From the NCBI RefSeq assembly GCF_000235565.1, contig NC_017527.1, positions 1 through 64,000 of the forward strand: DNA of 64,000 nt, written 5' to 3'. The DNA comes from Methanothrix harundinacea 6Ac (GTDB taxonomy: Archaea; Halobacteriota; Methanosarcinia; Methanotrichales; Methanotrichaceae). The notes under the pieces are model-generated. The model was given only the letters and a program-made list of their open reading frames with translations. It was not told the origin of the DNA and searched no databases. How positions within the stretch are numbered: the first letter of the stretch is position 1; each line of letters opens with the position of its first letter. Below are positions 25,868 to 34,908 of the stretch, one piece after another. A program made the translations under genes and the position numbers.

Positions 25868-27682
25868 ATGTTTGGGGTTAGAAGAAAGATCAACTCAGCT
25901 GAAGGGCCCTGCCCGTCGGCTGGCCGCAGGTCCGGGAGTCTCCGGTCAGGAGCGGCCCTGTGGGTCCTGACCATCGCGGCAGTATTCGCCTTGGTCTCTT
26001 GCACGACGGCAGATTTGGATATTGACGAGAAGCACGCAGGAAAATGGGACTGCCCCGAATGCAAAGGCCAGTCGAACTCGAGCCTCGCGATCTTTGAGTT
26101 TTTGGGCTACAATCCGACGGTGATCGAGGCCGGGACGCCCAAATCCGCGAAACAGGCGCGGGCCGATATGGAGGCCGGAAAGGAGGAGACTGAGGATCTC
26201 AACTCAGCCCAGAGGGCGCGGGCAGAGATGGAGGCGGAAAAGGCCGAGAGAAAGGCTGATGGTTACATTCGCGGCGAGTTTCTCGCCTCCGTCGAAGACG
26301 CGAAGGCCGCGGACGTGATCCTGGACGTGGGATCCCACTACGGCACTATCCACATCAAGGGGGCCATCCCCCTATACTGGGAGGAGCTCCTCGACGAGAA
26401 TAACAACCCGAAGTCCGCCGAAGAGATGGCCGAGATCTTCGGGAACGCCGGCATATCCCCCGAGGACTCGGTGGTGATATATGGCGACTGTGAGCCCTGT
26501 GATGACATATCCGTCGCTCCCTTCGTCTTCTGGGCGATGAGGTACCTCGGCCACGACTCCGTCCAGGTCCTGGACGGCGGTCTGGACGCCTGGACCTCTG
26601 CCGGCCAGCCCACCGAGAGGGTGGAGAACGCGAGGCCCGCCGTCACCTACACCCCCCGGGTCAGGTCCGGCCTCATGGCCGACTACGAGGGGGTCTCCAG
26701 CGGCGACCTCCAGCTCGTCGACGCGAGGGTCCTCCGGGACTTCTCCGCCGATAAGATCGCTGGGGCCATCCACATCGACTACTCCGAGGTTTTGACCGGC
26801 GGCAGGATGAAGGGGAGCGACGACCTCGACCGGGCCTTCTCAGGCCTTGATGAGGAGAGGCCGGTCGTCGTCTACTCCTACGCCGGCGCCAGGGCTGCCA
26901 TGGTCTGGCTCGCCCTCCAGCTTATGGGCTACGAATCGAGCGTCTACTCCTTCAACGACTGGGAGGCGAGGAGGCCCCCCGTCAAGGCGATCCTGGTGAG
27001 CTCCAGGGCGGACCCCAACCCCGCCCCCCCTGGACCGGTCAAGATATTCGCCACCTTCGATGTCGTCCCCGACGAGGCGGACTCGATGCCGGAGTTCTCC
27101 GAGGCGGAGGGCTCCGATGAGGTGACGACGACCGAGACCGTCGAGGAGGCGGTCTTTGAGGACGGGGGCATCGACGATATCGGTCCGGCGGAGAACCTAT
27201 CCATCGAGACAAATGGATCCATCGTCAGCGGTGCCGAGATCGAGGATATCATCTCCAACGCCACCTCCATGGAGAAGCCGACGGCCAAGACGATGGGATG
27301 CGTCGCCTGCTTCGATCCCATCCTCCTCTACGCCTCGGGGTCCAACCCCTCGGAGATCACCAGCGGGGTCAAGCTCGGCTCCATCGGCGGCTCCGCCCTG
27401 GCCCCCATCACCGCCGCCGGGGCCCTGATCCAGGACTCCGAAGGGAGGGTGATGGCCACCATCGAGCTCGTCCCCACCCTCACTGACGAGTACCTGGGGA
27501 CCTGGGACGCCACCGGAGCCCCCGCCGGGGCCTACAACGTCACCCTGGCGGCGGCGACGGGAGGGAAGACCTCCTACTTCGAGGACGTCCTGACGATAGA
27601 GATCGACGGCTCGGCCCCCGCCCCGACGGCGCCTACGGCGCCAGCCGCGACGGATGGCATCAGAAAGCTGGGAAAGTATTAA
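25868..27682 (+). CDS. Exported double-rhodanese protein with three CxxC motifs
   Basis: 604 residues. A hydrophobic segment (about 28-44) ends ALVSC, a lipobox-like site with Cys45. The first rhodanese-like domain (about 130-255) has YGDCEPCDD in the active-loop region. The second (about 265-370) has VVVYSYAGARAAM where an active rhodanese would have a cysteine, so it looks inactive. CxxC pairs occur at 62-65, 208-211 and 478-481. Residues 92-128 hold an imperfect 18-residue duplication (SAKQARADMEAGK/SAQRARAEMEAEK). The C-terminal part (about 495-585) is a beta-sandwich. Possible roles are sulfur transfer, thiol redox or structural disulfides outside the cell; none is proven. Confidence 0.8.
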   Translation: MFGVRRKINSAEGPCPSAGRRSGSLRSGAALWVLTIAAVFALVSCTTADLDIDEKHAGKWDCPECKGQSNSSLAIFEFLGYNPTVIEAGTPKSAKQARADMEAGKEETEDLNSAQRARAEMEAEKAERKADGYIRGEFLASVEDAKAADVILDVGSHYGTIHIKGAIPLYWEELLDENNNPKSAEEMAEIFGNAGISPEDSVVIYGDCEPCDDISVAPFVFWAMRYLGHDSVQVLDGGLDAWTSAGQPTERVENARPAVTYTPRVRSGLMADYEGVSSGDLQLVDARVLRDFSADKIAGAIHIDYSEVLTGGRMKGSDDLDRAFSGLDEERPVVVYSYAGARAAMVWLALQLMGYESSVYSFNDWEARRPPVKAILVSSRADPNPAPPGPVKIFATFDVVPDEADSMPEFSEAEGSDEVTTTETVEEAVFEDGGIDDIGPAENLSIETNGSIVSGAEIEDIISNATSMEKPTAKTMGCVACFDPILLYASGSNPSEITSGVKLGSIGGSALAPITAAGALIQDSEGRVMATIELVPTLTDEYLGTWDATGAPAGAYNVTLAAATGGKTSYFEDVLTIEIDGSAPAPTAPTAPAATDGIRKLGKY

Positions 27683-27707
27683 TCGGATAGGGACGTAGGA
27701 TGAGGAG

Positions 27708-29582
27708 ATGAGCTGGCGAAGCCTCTCTCTTCTCCTCGCCCTGGCGGCGATCGTCTCGACCGCCTCCAGCGGCGCCGCCATCTCCATATCCTTAAAGCCT
27801 CCCCAGGAGGTCCCGCCGCCGTGGTTCCTCCAGAGGATGAGCTCGGTCCTCAGCCCTGAAGACGACGCCGAGCCTCCGACGATCCAGTACGCCCACGTCT
27901 CTCCGATGATCATAAAACGGGGGGACCCCCAGGTGGAGGTGAGGGCCTGGGTGAGAGACGACGTAGGGGTGGAGACGGTCTACGCCGAGGCAGCCGGGCT
28001 TTTTATTCCCATGATCGACCTCACCCGGAGCGGCAGGTACGCCGGTCGATGCAGCTCGAACCTCCCCCCCGGAGACCACCCGATAGAGATCATCGCCGTG
28101 GATAAGGCCGGCAACGCCGCAAGGAACGCCGAGCTGGTCCTCAGGGTCCTCGACCCCCGGGACCTCAACTCCAACCGGATCGAGGACAGCCTCGAGGAGG
28201 CTGAGGACGAGGAGGTGAGGGTGATAGTCCTCGTCGATGAGAACGCCACCCTGGAGGGGGAGGGCGAAAAGTTCAGGATCCTTCCCGGCGCCTCGATGAT
28301 CGTTCCCCGGGGAGAGCTGGAGAGCATCGCCGGTACGACGGGGGTGAAGGGGGTCTACGAGGACAAGAAGCTCAGGATCCTGGGGGAGCCTATCGAGGGA
28401 TACAGGCCCAAGAACGACCCCAGGTTCGCCGTCGACGACTACTCCGGGTGGGGCGTTACCGTGGCGATCCTCGACACCGGGGCCGACCCCAACCACCGGT
28501 CCCTCGACGATATGGACGACGACCTCTTCACCCCCGGCGCAAAGATCGTCGCCTTCAAGGACTTCGTCAACGGGAGGGAGGATGTCTACGACGATCACGG
28601 CCACGGCACCCATTGCGCTAGCCTCATCGCGGGGACCGGGGACGGGAGGGGGATCGCCCCGGGGGCGGGGCTGGTGGTCATCAAGGTGATGGATAGAGAC
28701 GGCGCCTGCTACCTCTCCGACGCCCTCACCGCCCTAGACTGGTGCCTCGAAAACCGGGATTCCCTGGGGATAGACGTCCTCTCCTTCAGCGTCGGTGGGG
28801 AGGTGCCCAGCGAGGGGGCCACCCTCCTGGACGAGGCCTGCGACAGGATGGTGGACGCGGGGATCGTCGTCTCCGTCGCCGCCGGGAACGCCGGGCCTGC
28901 CACCAGATCGATCGTCACCCCCGGCACCGCCGAGAAGGTGATCACCGTCGGCGCCACCGACCCTGGGGGGATGATATTCCAGAGGTCTTCCCGGGGGCCC
29001 ACCCTCGACAACCGGGTGAAGCCCGACCTGGTGGCGGTGGGGGTGAACGTCACCTCCGCCAAGGCGGGGACCCTCCGGGGGGAGGAGGATATGAGCGGAA
29101 CCTCCATGGCGGCGCCCCAGGTGGCCGGGGCCTGCGCCGTGATCCTGGAGAAGCAGCCCGGCCTCGACCCCGCCGGGGTGAAGAGGGTCCTTCTGAGGTC
29201 CGCCGACGACATCGGGCCCTCGGGCCCCGACAACACCTTCGGCTACGGAGCCCTCAACCTCTCCCGAGCCATCTCCCTCGTCGAGGAGAGGCCTGCAGAC
29301 CCCGAGGTCTACAGCCTCCAGCTGAGCAGGACCGCCGCCACCCCGGGGGACCCCGTCACCATCGAGGCGGGGGTCTCAGGAGATCCGGCCACCGTGGAGG
29401 TCCACGTCATCGGCCGGGATAGGGAGATCAGGATCCCCATGGGGGACCTGGACAGAAACGGCGTCTACACCGGCCGCTGGGAGACGAGGTTCTGGGAGCC
29501 CGGAGATTATTCGATCGCAGTGGAGGCGAAGGACCCTTTCGGGGGGGTGGGGTCTAAGGCCGTCTCCTTCGCCCTGACGTGA
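27708..29582 (+). CDS. Secreted subtilisin-like serine protease (S8)
   Basis: 624 residues with signal peptide (1-24). A propeptide-like region follows (about 40-235). The S8 catalytic domain carries Asp256 (AILDTGAD), His299 (HGTHC) and Ser466 (GTSMAAP); the oxyanion segment AAGNAGP is present. A C-terminal Ig-like/beta-sandwich domain (about 530-620) resembles the one in the 24339 NosD protein. It should mature outside the cell and cut envelope or foreign proteins. It lies 25 bases after the rhodanese gene, so co-expression is likely. Confidence 0.92.
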   Translation: MSWRSLSLLLALAAIVSTASSGAAISISLKPPQEVPPPWFLQRMSSVLSPEDDAEPPTIQYAHVSPMIIKRGDPQVEVRAWVRDDVGVETVYAEAAGLFIPMIDLTRSGRYAGRCSSNLPPGDHPIEIIAVDKAGNAARNAELVLRVLDPRDLNSNRIEDSLEEAEDEEVRVIVLVDENATLEGEGEKFRILPGASMIVPRGELESIAGTTGVKGVYEDKKLRILGEPIEGYRPKNDPRFAVDDYSGWGVTVAILDTGADPNHRSLDDMDDDLFTPGAKIVAFKDFVNGREDVYDDHGHGTHCASLIAGTGDGRGIAPGAGLVVIKVMDRDGACYLSDALTALDWCLENRDSLGIDVLSFSVGGEVPSEGATLLDEACDRMVDAGIVVSVAAGNAGPATRSIVTPGTAEKVITVGATDPGGMIFQRSSRGPTLDNRVKPDLVAVGVNVTSAKAGTLRGEEDMSGTSMAAPQVAGACAVILEKQPGLDPAGVKRVLLRSADDIGPSGPDNTFGYGALNLSRAISLVEERPADPEVYSLQLSRTAATPGDPVTIEAGVSGDPATVEVHVIGRDREIRIPMGDLDRNGVYTGRWETRFWEPGDYSIAVEAKDPFGGVGSKAVSFALT

Positions 29583-30142
29583 GGTGGAGACCTTTGGACC
29601 CGAGGAAAGAGATATCGAAGTTTGGAAGCAAGATCGTCTCGTCCGGCCTGACCTACGCCCACTTTGGAAACATCAGCCTCCTATCCGAGGGGATGATCCT
29701 GATCACCTCCACCGGATCGATCCTCGACGAGCTGACGGAGGACGAGGTGATCGCCGTCACCCCGGAAGCCCCCTGCCCCGAGGACGCCCTCGCCAGCTGC
29801 GAGACGGTGGTCCACCGGGCCATCTACGAGAAGACGACGGCCCGGGCGGTGATCCACACCCACTCGCCTTACGCCGTCGCCACCTCCATCCTGGAGGAGG
29901 GGCCCTTCGAGCCGATGGACGGCGAGGGGGCGAAGTTCCTCGGGGCGGTGCCGATCGTCGAGGGGGAGATGGGGAGCCGAGAGCTCGCAAAGAACGCCTC
30001 GGCCGCCCTGAAGGGGAGCAGAGCCTGCATCGTCCGGGGGCACGGGGTCTTCGCCGTCGGCTCGACCCTCGAGGAGGCCTACGTCGTCGCCTGCATGGTG
30101 GAGCACAGCGCCATGATAAGAAGGCTCGTCAGCGTCGGATGA
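29579..30142 (+). CDS. Class II aldolase (fuculose-phosphate aldolase family)
   Basis: 187 residues. The zinc-binding histidines appear as HTHS (near 98-101) and RGHG (near 156), with the catalytic acidic residue in the ELTEDE region. Archaeal members cleave fuculose 1-phosphate-like substrates to dihydroxyacetone phosphate and lactaldehyde, and a role in providing lactate for F420 or in pentose handling has been suggested for methanogens. The start is a GTG overlapping the protease stop; a TTG at 29594 is an alternative. Exact substrate not determinable here. Confidence 0.85.
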   Translation: MRWRPLDPRKEISKFGSKIVSSGLTYAHFGNISLLSEGMILITSTGSILDELTEDEVIAVTPEAPCPEDALASCETVVHRAIYEKTTARAVIHTHSPYAVATSILEEGPFEPMDGEGAKFLGAVPIVEGEMGSRELAKNASAALKGSRACIVRGHGVFAVGSTLEEAYVVACMVEHSAMIRRLVSVG

Positions 30143-30267
30143 TAATTCGAGGAAGCTGATCGGGATAGAGGGTTGCAAGGCCCAACCACCGGGCTTCATG
30201 GGAGTACCGGCGATCCAAAGTCCGACGGCTCGGGAGCCGAGGGAGCCGATCTGAACCCCTCAAAAAA

Positions 30268-30276
30268 GATATTAAC
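30268..30276 (+). promoter_or_regulatory. TATA box for the site-2 protease gene
   Basis: GATATTAAC follows a run of six As and is centred 26 bases before the ATG at 30298, predicting a leaderless transcript. Confidence 0.6.
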
Positions 30277-30297
30277 GGGCAGGGCCTCTCCAATACC

Positions 30298-31428
30298 ATG
30301 AGCGCCGCCTTCCAGATCGGGAGGATCGCGGGGATCCCCATCAGGCTCCACATCACCTTCCTTGCGATCATCCCTATAGTCGCCTACATCTTCTCGACCT
30401 TCACCGCCACCACCCCCCTCGAGGTGCTGGGCCGGGTCTACGACCTATCGTACGGCTTTGCCGCCGTCGAGCCCCCGGAAGTGCGAATGGCCTACTCCTT
30501 CGCCTTCGCCATCCTCCTATTCCTCTGCGTCGCCCTCCACGAGCTCGGCCACTCCTTCGTGGCGATGAGGTACGGGATAAAGATCAGGAGCATCACCCTC
30601 TACATCTTCGGGGGGGTCGCCTCGATGGAAGACATCCCCCGGGACCCAAGCATGGAGGCGAGGATGGCGGTGGCGGGGCCCGGCGTCAGCGGGATCCTCG
30701 GAGCCGGGACGATCCTCCTGAGCCTCCAGGCCGCCTCCCTCCTGGGAGGGGGCCACCCCCTCACCACCCTCCTCTGGACCCTGGGGGTGATCAACATCAT
30801 CCTGATGATCTTCAACCTCCTTCCGGCCTTCCCCATGGACGGGGGCAGAGTCCTTCGAGCCTGGTTTGCTTCCAGGCTCCCTTATGTAGAGGCGACGAGA
30901 CGAGCCGCAACCATCGGCAAGTTCTTTGCGGTCATCATGGGTTTTTTGGGGCTATTCGGAGGCGGCATTCTTCTGGTGGTCATAGCCATCTTCATCTACA
31001 TCGCCGCCAACGATGAGGAGAAGGCCACAGCCATCGTCGTCCCCCTGGAGGGGGTGAAGGTCAGGGACATCATGTCCAGGGACCTCCGGACCGTCTCCCC
31101 CGATACGACGGTCCCGGAGATCATGAACCTCATGTTTCGGGAGAAGCACCGGGGATACCCGGTGATGGAGGGGGGAAGGCTCGCGGGGATCGTGACGATA
31201 TCCGACGTCCAGAAGGTCCCCGAGGAGAGGAGGGGGACGACCGTCGTGGGGGACGTCATGGTGAGGGCGATATACGTCATCGAGCCGAACGCCGATGCCG
31301 CCGAGGCGATGAAGAAGATGATGGAGCAGCAGATCCGGAGGCTCCCCGTCATGGAGGACGGCGAGCTTGTGGGGATCGTCTCCAGGTCAGACCTCCTCCG
31401 GGCGATCGAGATCTGCACGGGGTGGTGA
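30298..31428 (+). CDS. Site-2 protease (M50) with two CBS domains
   Basis: 376 residues. Membrane helices carry the zinc motif HELGH (81-85) and the third ligand in FPMDGGR (near 180). Two CBS domains occupy the cytoplasmic C-terminal part (about 258-310 and 322-375: VRDIMSRDLRTV, VGDVMVRAIYVI). S2P/M50 enzymes cut transmembrane segments to release regulators; the CBS pair probably senses adenine nucleotides. Substrate unknown. It is followed at once by the TraB-family gene. Confidence 0.93.
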   Translation: MSAAFQIGRIAGIPIRLHITFLAIIPIVAYIFSTFTATTPLEVLGRVYDLSYGFAAVEPPEVRMAYSFAFAILLFLCVALHELGHSFVAMRYGIKIRSITLYIFGGVASMEDIPRDPSMEARMAVAGPGVSGILGAGTILLSLQAASLLGGGHPLTTLLWTLGVINIILMIFNLLPAFPMDGGRVLRAWFASRLPYVEATRRAATIGKFFAVIMGFLGLFGGGILLVVIAIFIYIAANDEEKATAIVVPLEGVKVRDIMSRDLRTVSPDTTVPEIMNLMFREKHRGYPVMEGGRLAGIVTISDVQKVPEERRGTTVVGDVMVRAIYVIEPNADAAEAMKKMMEQQIRRLPVMEDGELVGIVSRSDLLRAIEICTGW

Positions 31429-31496
31429 CGGCCCCGGGCGCAGAAAGGGTTTTTAGGGGGGGCGCCCCTCTGGGGCCCCACGGCGAGGTAATCGAC

Positions 31497-32732
31497 TTGG
31501 AAGAGATGGTCTCAGGCAGCTCAATCGAGGGGGGCGAGGGCCCCTCCGCCCCCGGAGGGGAGAAGGGCGAGATCGTGATCGTGGGGACGGCCCACGTATC
31601 CGAAAAGAGCGTCCAGGAGGTTCGGCAGGCGATCGAGGATCTCCGCCCCGACGTCGTCGCCGTGGAGCTCTGCCGGGGAAGGTACCGGGCCCTCCGGGGG
31701 GAAGAGGAGACGGGGGAGATCCAGATAAAGGAGATCCTCAGCGGCGGCAAGCTCTACCTCCTCCTGGTCCAGTGGTTCCTAGCCTACGTCCAGAAGAAGA
31801 TCGGATCGGACCTGGGGGTGAAGCCCGGATCGGAGATGATAGCCGCCATCGAGGCCGCCGAGGCCGCCGGCGCGAGGGTGGCCCTGGTGGACAGGGATAT
31901 TGCCGTCACCATCCAGAGGTTCTGGACTTCCATGAGCTTCCTGGAGAAGGCGAAGCTCGTATTCTCGATGATCCCCGCCGCCTTCGGGAAGGGGGAGGAT
32001 ATCGATATCGACAAGGTGACCGAGGAGGACGTCGTCTCCGCGATCATAGAGGAGTTTCGAGAGGTATCCCCCAGGGCAGCCGAGGTTCTGATCGACGAGA
32101 GGGACGCCTACATCGCCCGAAACCTCATCCGGCTCGCAAGGACGGGGAGGGTCCTGGCGGTGGTCGGCGCAGGCCACCGGGAGGGGATCGCGAGATACCT
32201 CGACCACCCCGAGAGGATACCTCCCATGGAGGAGATGGCCAGCCCGGCCAGGAGGAGGAGGATCTCCGCCCCGAAGGTCTTCGGAGCCCTCCTGATGCTC
32301 CTCGTCCTCGTGACGATCGGAGCCGTCCTGATAGCCGGAATCGACAGCGCCCGGATCCTGGCAGCCCTCAAGATCTGGTTTCTCGTCAACGGCGCCCTCA
32401 GCGCCCTCGGGGTGATCCTGGCCCGGGGCCACCCCCTCTCCGCCCTCACCGCCTTCATGATCGCCTGGCTGACGAGCCTCAACCCCCTGATGGCTGCGGG
32501 CTGGTTTGCGGGGATCGTCGAGGCGTGGAAGAGGAAGCCCACGATGGCAGATATGAAGAAGCTCGCCGAGGCGGAGACCTTCAAGGAGATGATGGCCATC
32601 CCCCTCTTCCGGGTGATCCTGGTCGCCGCCCTCGCCAACCTCGGGAGCGTGGCGGGGACGGTCCTGGGGGCCTATCTGATCCTCCGGATGGCCGGGGTGA
32701 GCCCCGAGGACCTCGTCGGCGGGGTCCTTTAG
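31497..32732 (+). CDS. TraB/PrgY family membrane protein
   Basis: About 411 residues from the TTG at 31497, which has GAGGT seven bases upstream; the frame is open back to a GTG at 31422, which would add 25 residues of low-complexity sequence. The conserved GTAHVS (near 27), VAVELCRGRY and GAGHREG segments define the TraB family. Several transmembrane helices follow from about 255 to 410. Bacterial TraB/PrgY reduce pheromone activity and are thought to be peptidase-like; archaeal function is unknown. Neighbouring a membrane protease, it may take part in membrane protein turnover. Confidence 0.85.
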   Translation: MEEMVSGSSIEGGEGPSAPGGEKGEIVIVGTAHVSEKSVQEVRQAIEDLRPDVVAVELCRGRYRALRGEEETGEIQIKEILSGGKLYLLLVQWFLAYVQKKIGSDLGVKPGSEMIAAIEAAEAAGARVALVDRDIAVTIQRFWTSMSFLEKAKLVFSMIPAAFGKGEDIDIDKVTEEDVVSAIIEEFREVSPRAAEVLIDERDAYIARNLIRLARTGRVLAVVGAGHREGIARYLDHPERIPPMEEMASPARRRRISAPKVFGALLMLLVLVTIGAVLIAGIDSARILAALKIWFLVNGALSALGVILARGHPLSALTAFMIAWLTSLNPLMAAGWFAGIVEAWKRKPTMADMKKLAEAETFKEMMAIPLFRVILVAALANLGSVAGTVLGAYLILRMAGVSPEDLVGGVL

Positions 32733-32733
32733 C

Positions 32734-33396
32734 TCAGCACGATACGACGTTTATTCCAGCGTTCTTGATCTTATTCAGCCGGCCTATGTTCAGGAGGAGG
32801 GGCGTCAGCCCCTCCACCTGGGCCGCCAGCTCCAGGGGCCCCCCATCCAGGGGCCTCAGATCCTTTACGACCCGGACCAGGTCGGCGACGACCTCCTTTG
32901 CCTCGGGATCGTCCCCAACGATCAGAACGTCCCCCCCAAGGGTCAGGTCAAGCTCCTGGAAGGCCGCGTAGGAGATGGTGTGAAAGGCCGCCACCACCCG
33001 GACCGAGGGGGGGAGGAGGTCTCTCGCCAGGAGGGCGGCGCTCCCCTGGGCCGGCGGTGTGTACTCGAAATGGCGCCCCACCCTGGCCATGGGTACGACG
33101 GGGGATATCACGATCTGGTCCCCGTAGCTCTCCCTCAGGTTCGAGGTCATCGACTCGACGAAGTTGTAGGGCACGCTGAGGACCACCAGGTCGCTAGCCT
33201 CGATGGCAGCAGCGTTGTCCATCCCCTTTATCCTGGAGTCTATCCCCCTCGACTTCAGAAAGCGCGTCAGCTCCGCCGCCGCAGCCTCGGCCTTATCGGC
33301 CTTCCTCGACCCTATGACGATCTCGTGCTCCCCCGCCCAGCGCTTGATGAAACCCTGGCCGCAATCTCCCGTTCCTCCGACAACTGCGATCTTCAT
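32734..33396 (-). CDS. npdG: F420H2:NADP oxidoreductase
   Basis: 220 residues. It moves hydride between F420H2 and NADP+ to provide NADPH for biosynthesis. The NADP-binding VVGGTGDCGQGF (5-16) opens the protein, and GSRKADKAEAAA and VPYNFVESM are typical of the Fno/NpdG family. A longer frame starts at 33483, but a TATA box at 33417-33430 makes the ATG at 33396 the sensible, leaderless start. It is convergent with the TraB-family gene. Confidence 0.93.
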   Translation of the reverse strand: MKIAVVGGTGDCGQGFIKRWAGEHEIVIGSRKADKAEAAAAELTRFLKSRGIDSRIKGMDNAAAIEASDLVVLSVPYNFVESMTSNLRESYGDQIVISPVVPMARVGRHFEYTPPAQGSAALLARDLLPPSVRVVAAFHTISYAAFQELDLTLGGDVLIVGDDPEAKEVVADLVRVVKDLRPLDGGPLELAAQVEGLTPLLLNIGRLNKIKNAGINVVSC

Positions 33397-33416
33397 GTAG
33401 AGCCAATCTCGGATCC

Positions 33417-33430
33417 ATTTTATTTTATCA
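33417..33430 (-). promoter_or_regulatory. TATA box for npdG
   Basis: On the minus strand, TGATAAAATAAAAT is centred about 28 bases before the ATG at 33396, indicating leaderless transcription. Confidence 0.6.
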
Positions 33431-33483
33431 TTTGCCACGCCCCCGATACTCCCACGGCTATGGTGGAGCAGATCGGTGGGCAT

Positions 33484-33779
33484 TGGAGCCTAAGGGAATA
33501 AGGATGGAGATGGGGGGTCTCGAACAGTTCAATATCTAGGGATGTATAAAGAGGAGGATCGGGAGTTAGGAGATCAATTGGGGATTCGATGAGATGGCAG
33601 TCCTGGAAATGGTCTCATTCGAGATGGAGGAGAGGAACCTAAGGGTCAATGAAGGGTTGGCACGAGGTGACGTAAGGGAGTAGCAATGAAGGGGGTAATA
33701 TTTCATCATCTCGTGCCACTAAGCCGAAGCGCATCTGGCTTTGGCCATCCCAGACTATGTTTCTTATCCCATATTAACT
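33484..33779. other. Intergenic region without a supported gene
   Basis: Nearly 300 bases between npdG and trm1 contain no convincing coding frame. They hold a TATA-like TGTATAAAG (about 33543-33551) and the long inverted repeat at 33658-33718 annotated separately. An unannotated small RNA is possible. Confidence 0.4.
33658..33718. repeat. Inverted repeat, 13-bp arms
   Basis: TGGCACGAGGTGA (33658-33670) and TCATCTCGTGCCA (33706-33718) pair along their full length (12 Watson-Crick pairs and one G-U in RNA) around a 35-base loop. Purpose unknown: an RNA stem, a terminator for one of the flanking genes or a remnant of a small transposable element. Confidence 0.55.
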
Positions 33780-34904
33780 TTAGGGTCCATGGGAAGATGA
33801 GCCGCCTCGCGCCCCCGATCTGGGGGGAGGAGCGGTGAGGACCTCCCTCAGGACCTCGATGGGGGCATCGGTCTTGACCCCCACGCCGCTGAAGTGGGTC
33901 CTGGAGGCGCTCCAGCCCAGGGATCGGAGCTCCTCGACGAGGTCGGAGGCTGTACCGGGGGTCGCCTTGAATCTTCTGCAGAGCCTGTGGTGATCGTAGT
34001 ACATGGGGAGGTCGATCTCGTCGGCGCACGCTTGGAGGAGCCGGACCCCGCGGTCGGACCGGGCCGCCGACCCCTCCATCGCCGCCAGGGCCCTTCCTAT
34101 CACCCCGGGATCCTGGATCGGCCCCAGCCACAGGGGGCCCGCCACCTCAGCCCTCCCGCCGCAGAAGGAGCATTTTCCCGATGAGGGGCAGCCCACCCCC
34201 GAAACCGTCCGCCAGAGGCCACAGCTGCGACACTGCTCGAGGTACCCCATGGATTCGAGGGCCCTGTCGGCGCTCTTCGCCCCCTTCGCGATCCCGAGGT
34301 AGACCCGGACGTAATGGTCGGTGGCGTGGGTGAGGAGGGGGCGGACCCCCTTGTCGACCCGGGCGAGCTCCCTCGCCGCCGCCCCGAGGAGGATCCGCGC
34401 CCCCATCTCCCGGTGGTGCTCGGCCTTGACGGGGACGGCCATGTACTTTCGGATCCCGCTCTTGAGGTGAGCTCCGCAGAGGGGGGCGGTGTCCGTCGCG
34501 GTGATGAAGAGGTAATCCAGGGCGGATCGCGCCGCCGCCGCCAGAAAGGGGGCGGGGGAGCCGAAGGGGTCGAGGTCTACAGCCTCAAACCTCCTCTGAT
34601 GGAGGAGGACGTTGGCGTTGGACGAGAGGACCTCGCATCCCACGAGGCCGTTAAGCCTCGCGTTCTCTCGGATGAGGGCGACGGCCCTGGGGCTGACGTC
34701 GTTGAGGGCGACGGCGGCAGCCCCCGCCTCCTTCGCCACCCGGAGGCCCCGGGCTCCGCTGGCGGCGAGGGCGTCCAGGTAGTCGGAGATCCCCAGTGCC
34801 CTTACCATCGCCACCCCCAGGTCCCGGTTTAGCCTCATCCTGGGGTTGTAGAAGGCCCCCTCGACGTTGAGGGTGACCGCCCCCTCCACCACCATCTCCG
34901 CCAT
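33780..34904 (-). CDS. trm1: tRNA (guanine26-N2)-dimethyltransferase
   Basis: 374 residues. Trm1 makes m2,2G26 in tRNA. The Rossmann SAM site is visible as ALAASGARGLRVAKEAG (near 44), the catalytic DPFGSPAPF (near 112) is intact, and a zinc ribbon (CRSCGLW near 222 and CSFCGGR near 246) lies in the C-terminal domain. It is the last gene of a minus-strand operon, starting four bases after the zinc-ribbon gene's stop. Length and motif order are normal. Confidence 0.95.
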   Translation of the reverse strand: MAEMVVEGAVTLNVEGAFYNPRMRLNRDLGVAMVRALGISDYLDALAASGARGLRVAKEAGAAAVALNDVSPRAVALIRENARLNGLVGCEVLSSNANVLLHQRRFEAVDLDPFGSPAPFLAAAARSALDYLFITATDTAPLCGAHLKSGIRKYMAVPVKAEHHREMGARILLGAAARELARVDKGVRPLLTHATDHYVRVYLGIAKGAKSADRALESMGYLEQCRSCGLWRTVSGVGCPSSGKCSFCGGRAEVAGPLWLGPIQDPGVIGRALAAMEGSAARSDRGVRLLQACADEIDLPMYYDHHRLCRRFKATPGTASDLVEELRSLGWSASRTHFSGVGVKTDAPIEVLREVLTAPPPRSGARGGSSSHGP

Positions 34905-34908
34905 CAGC

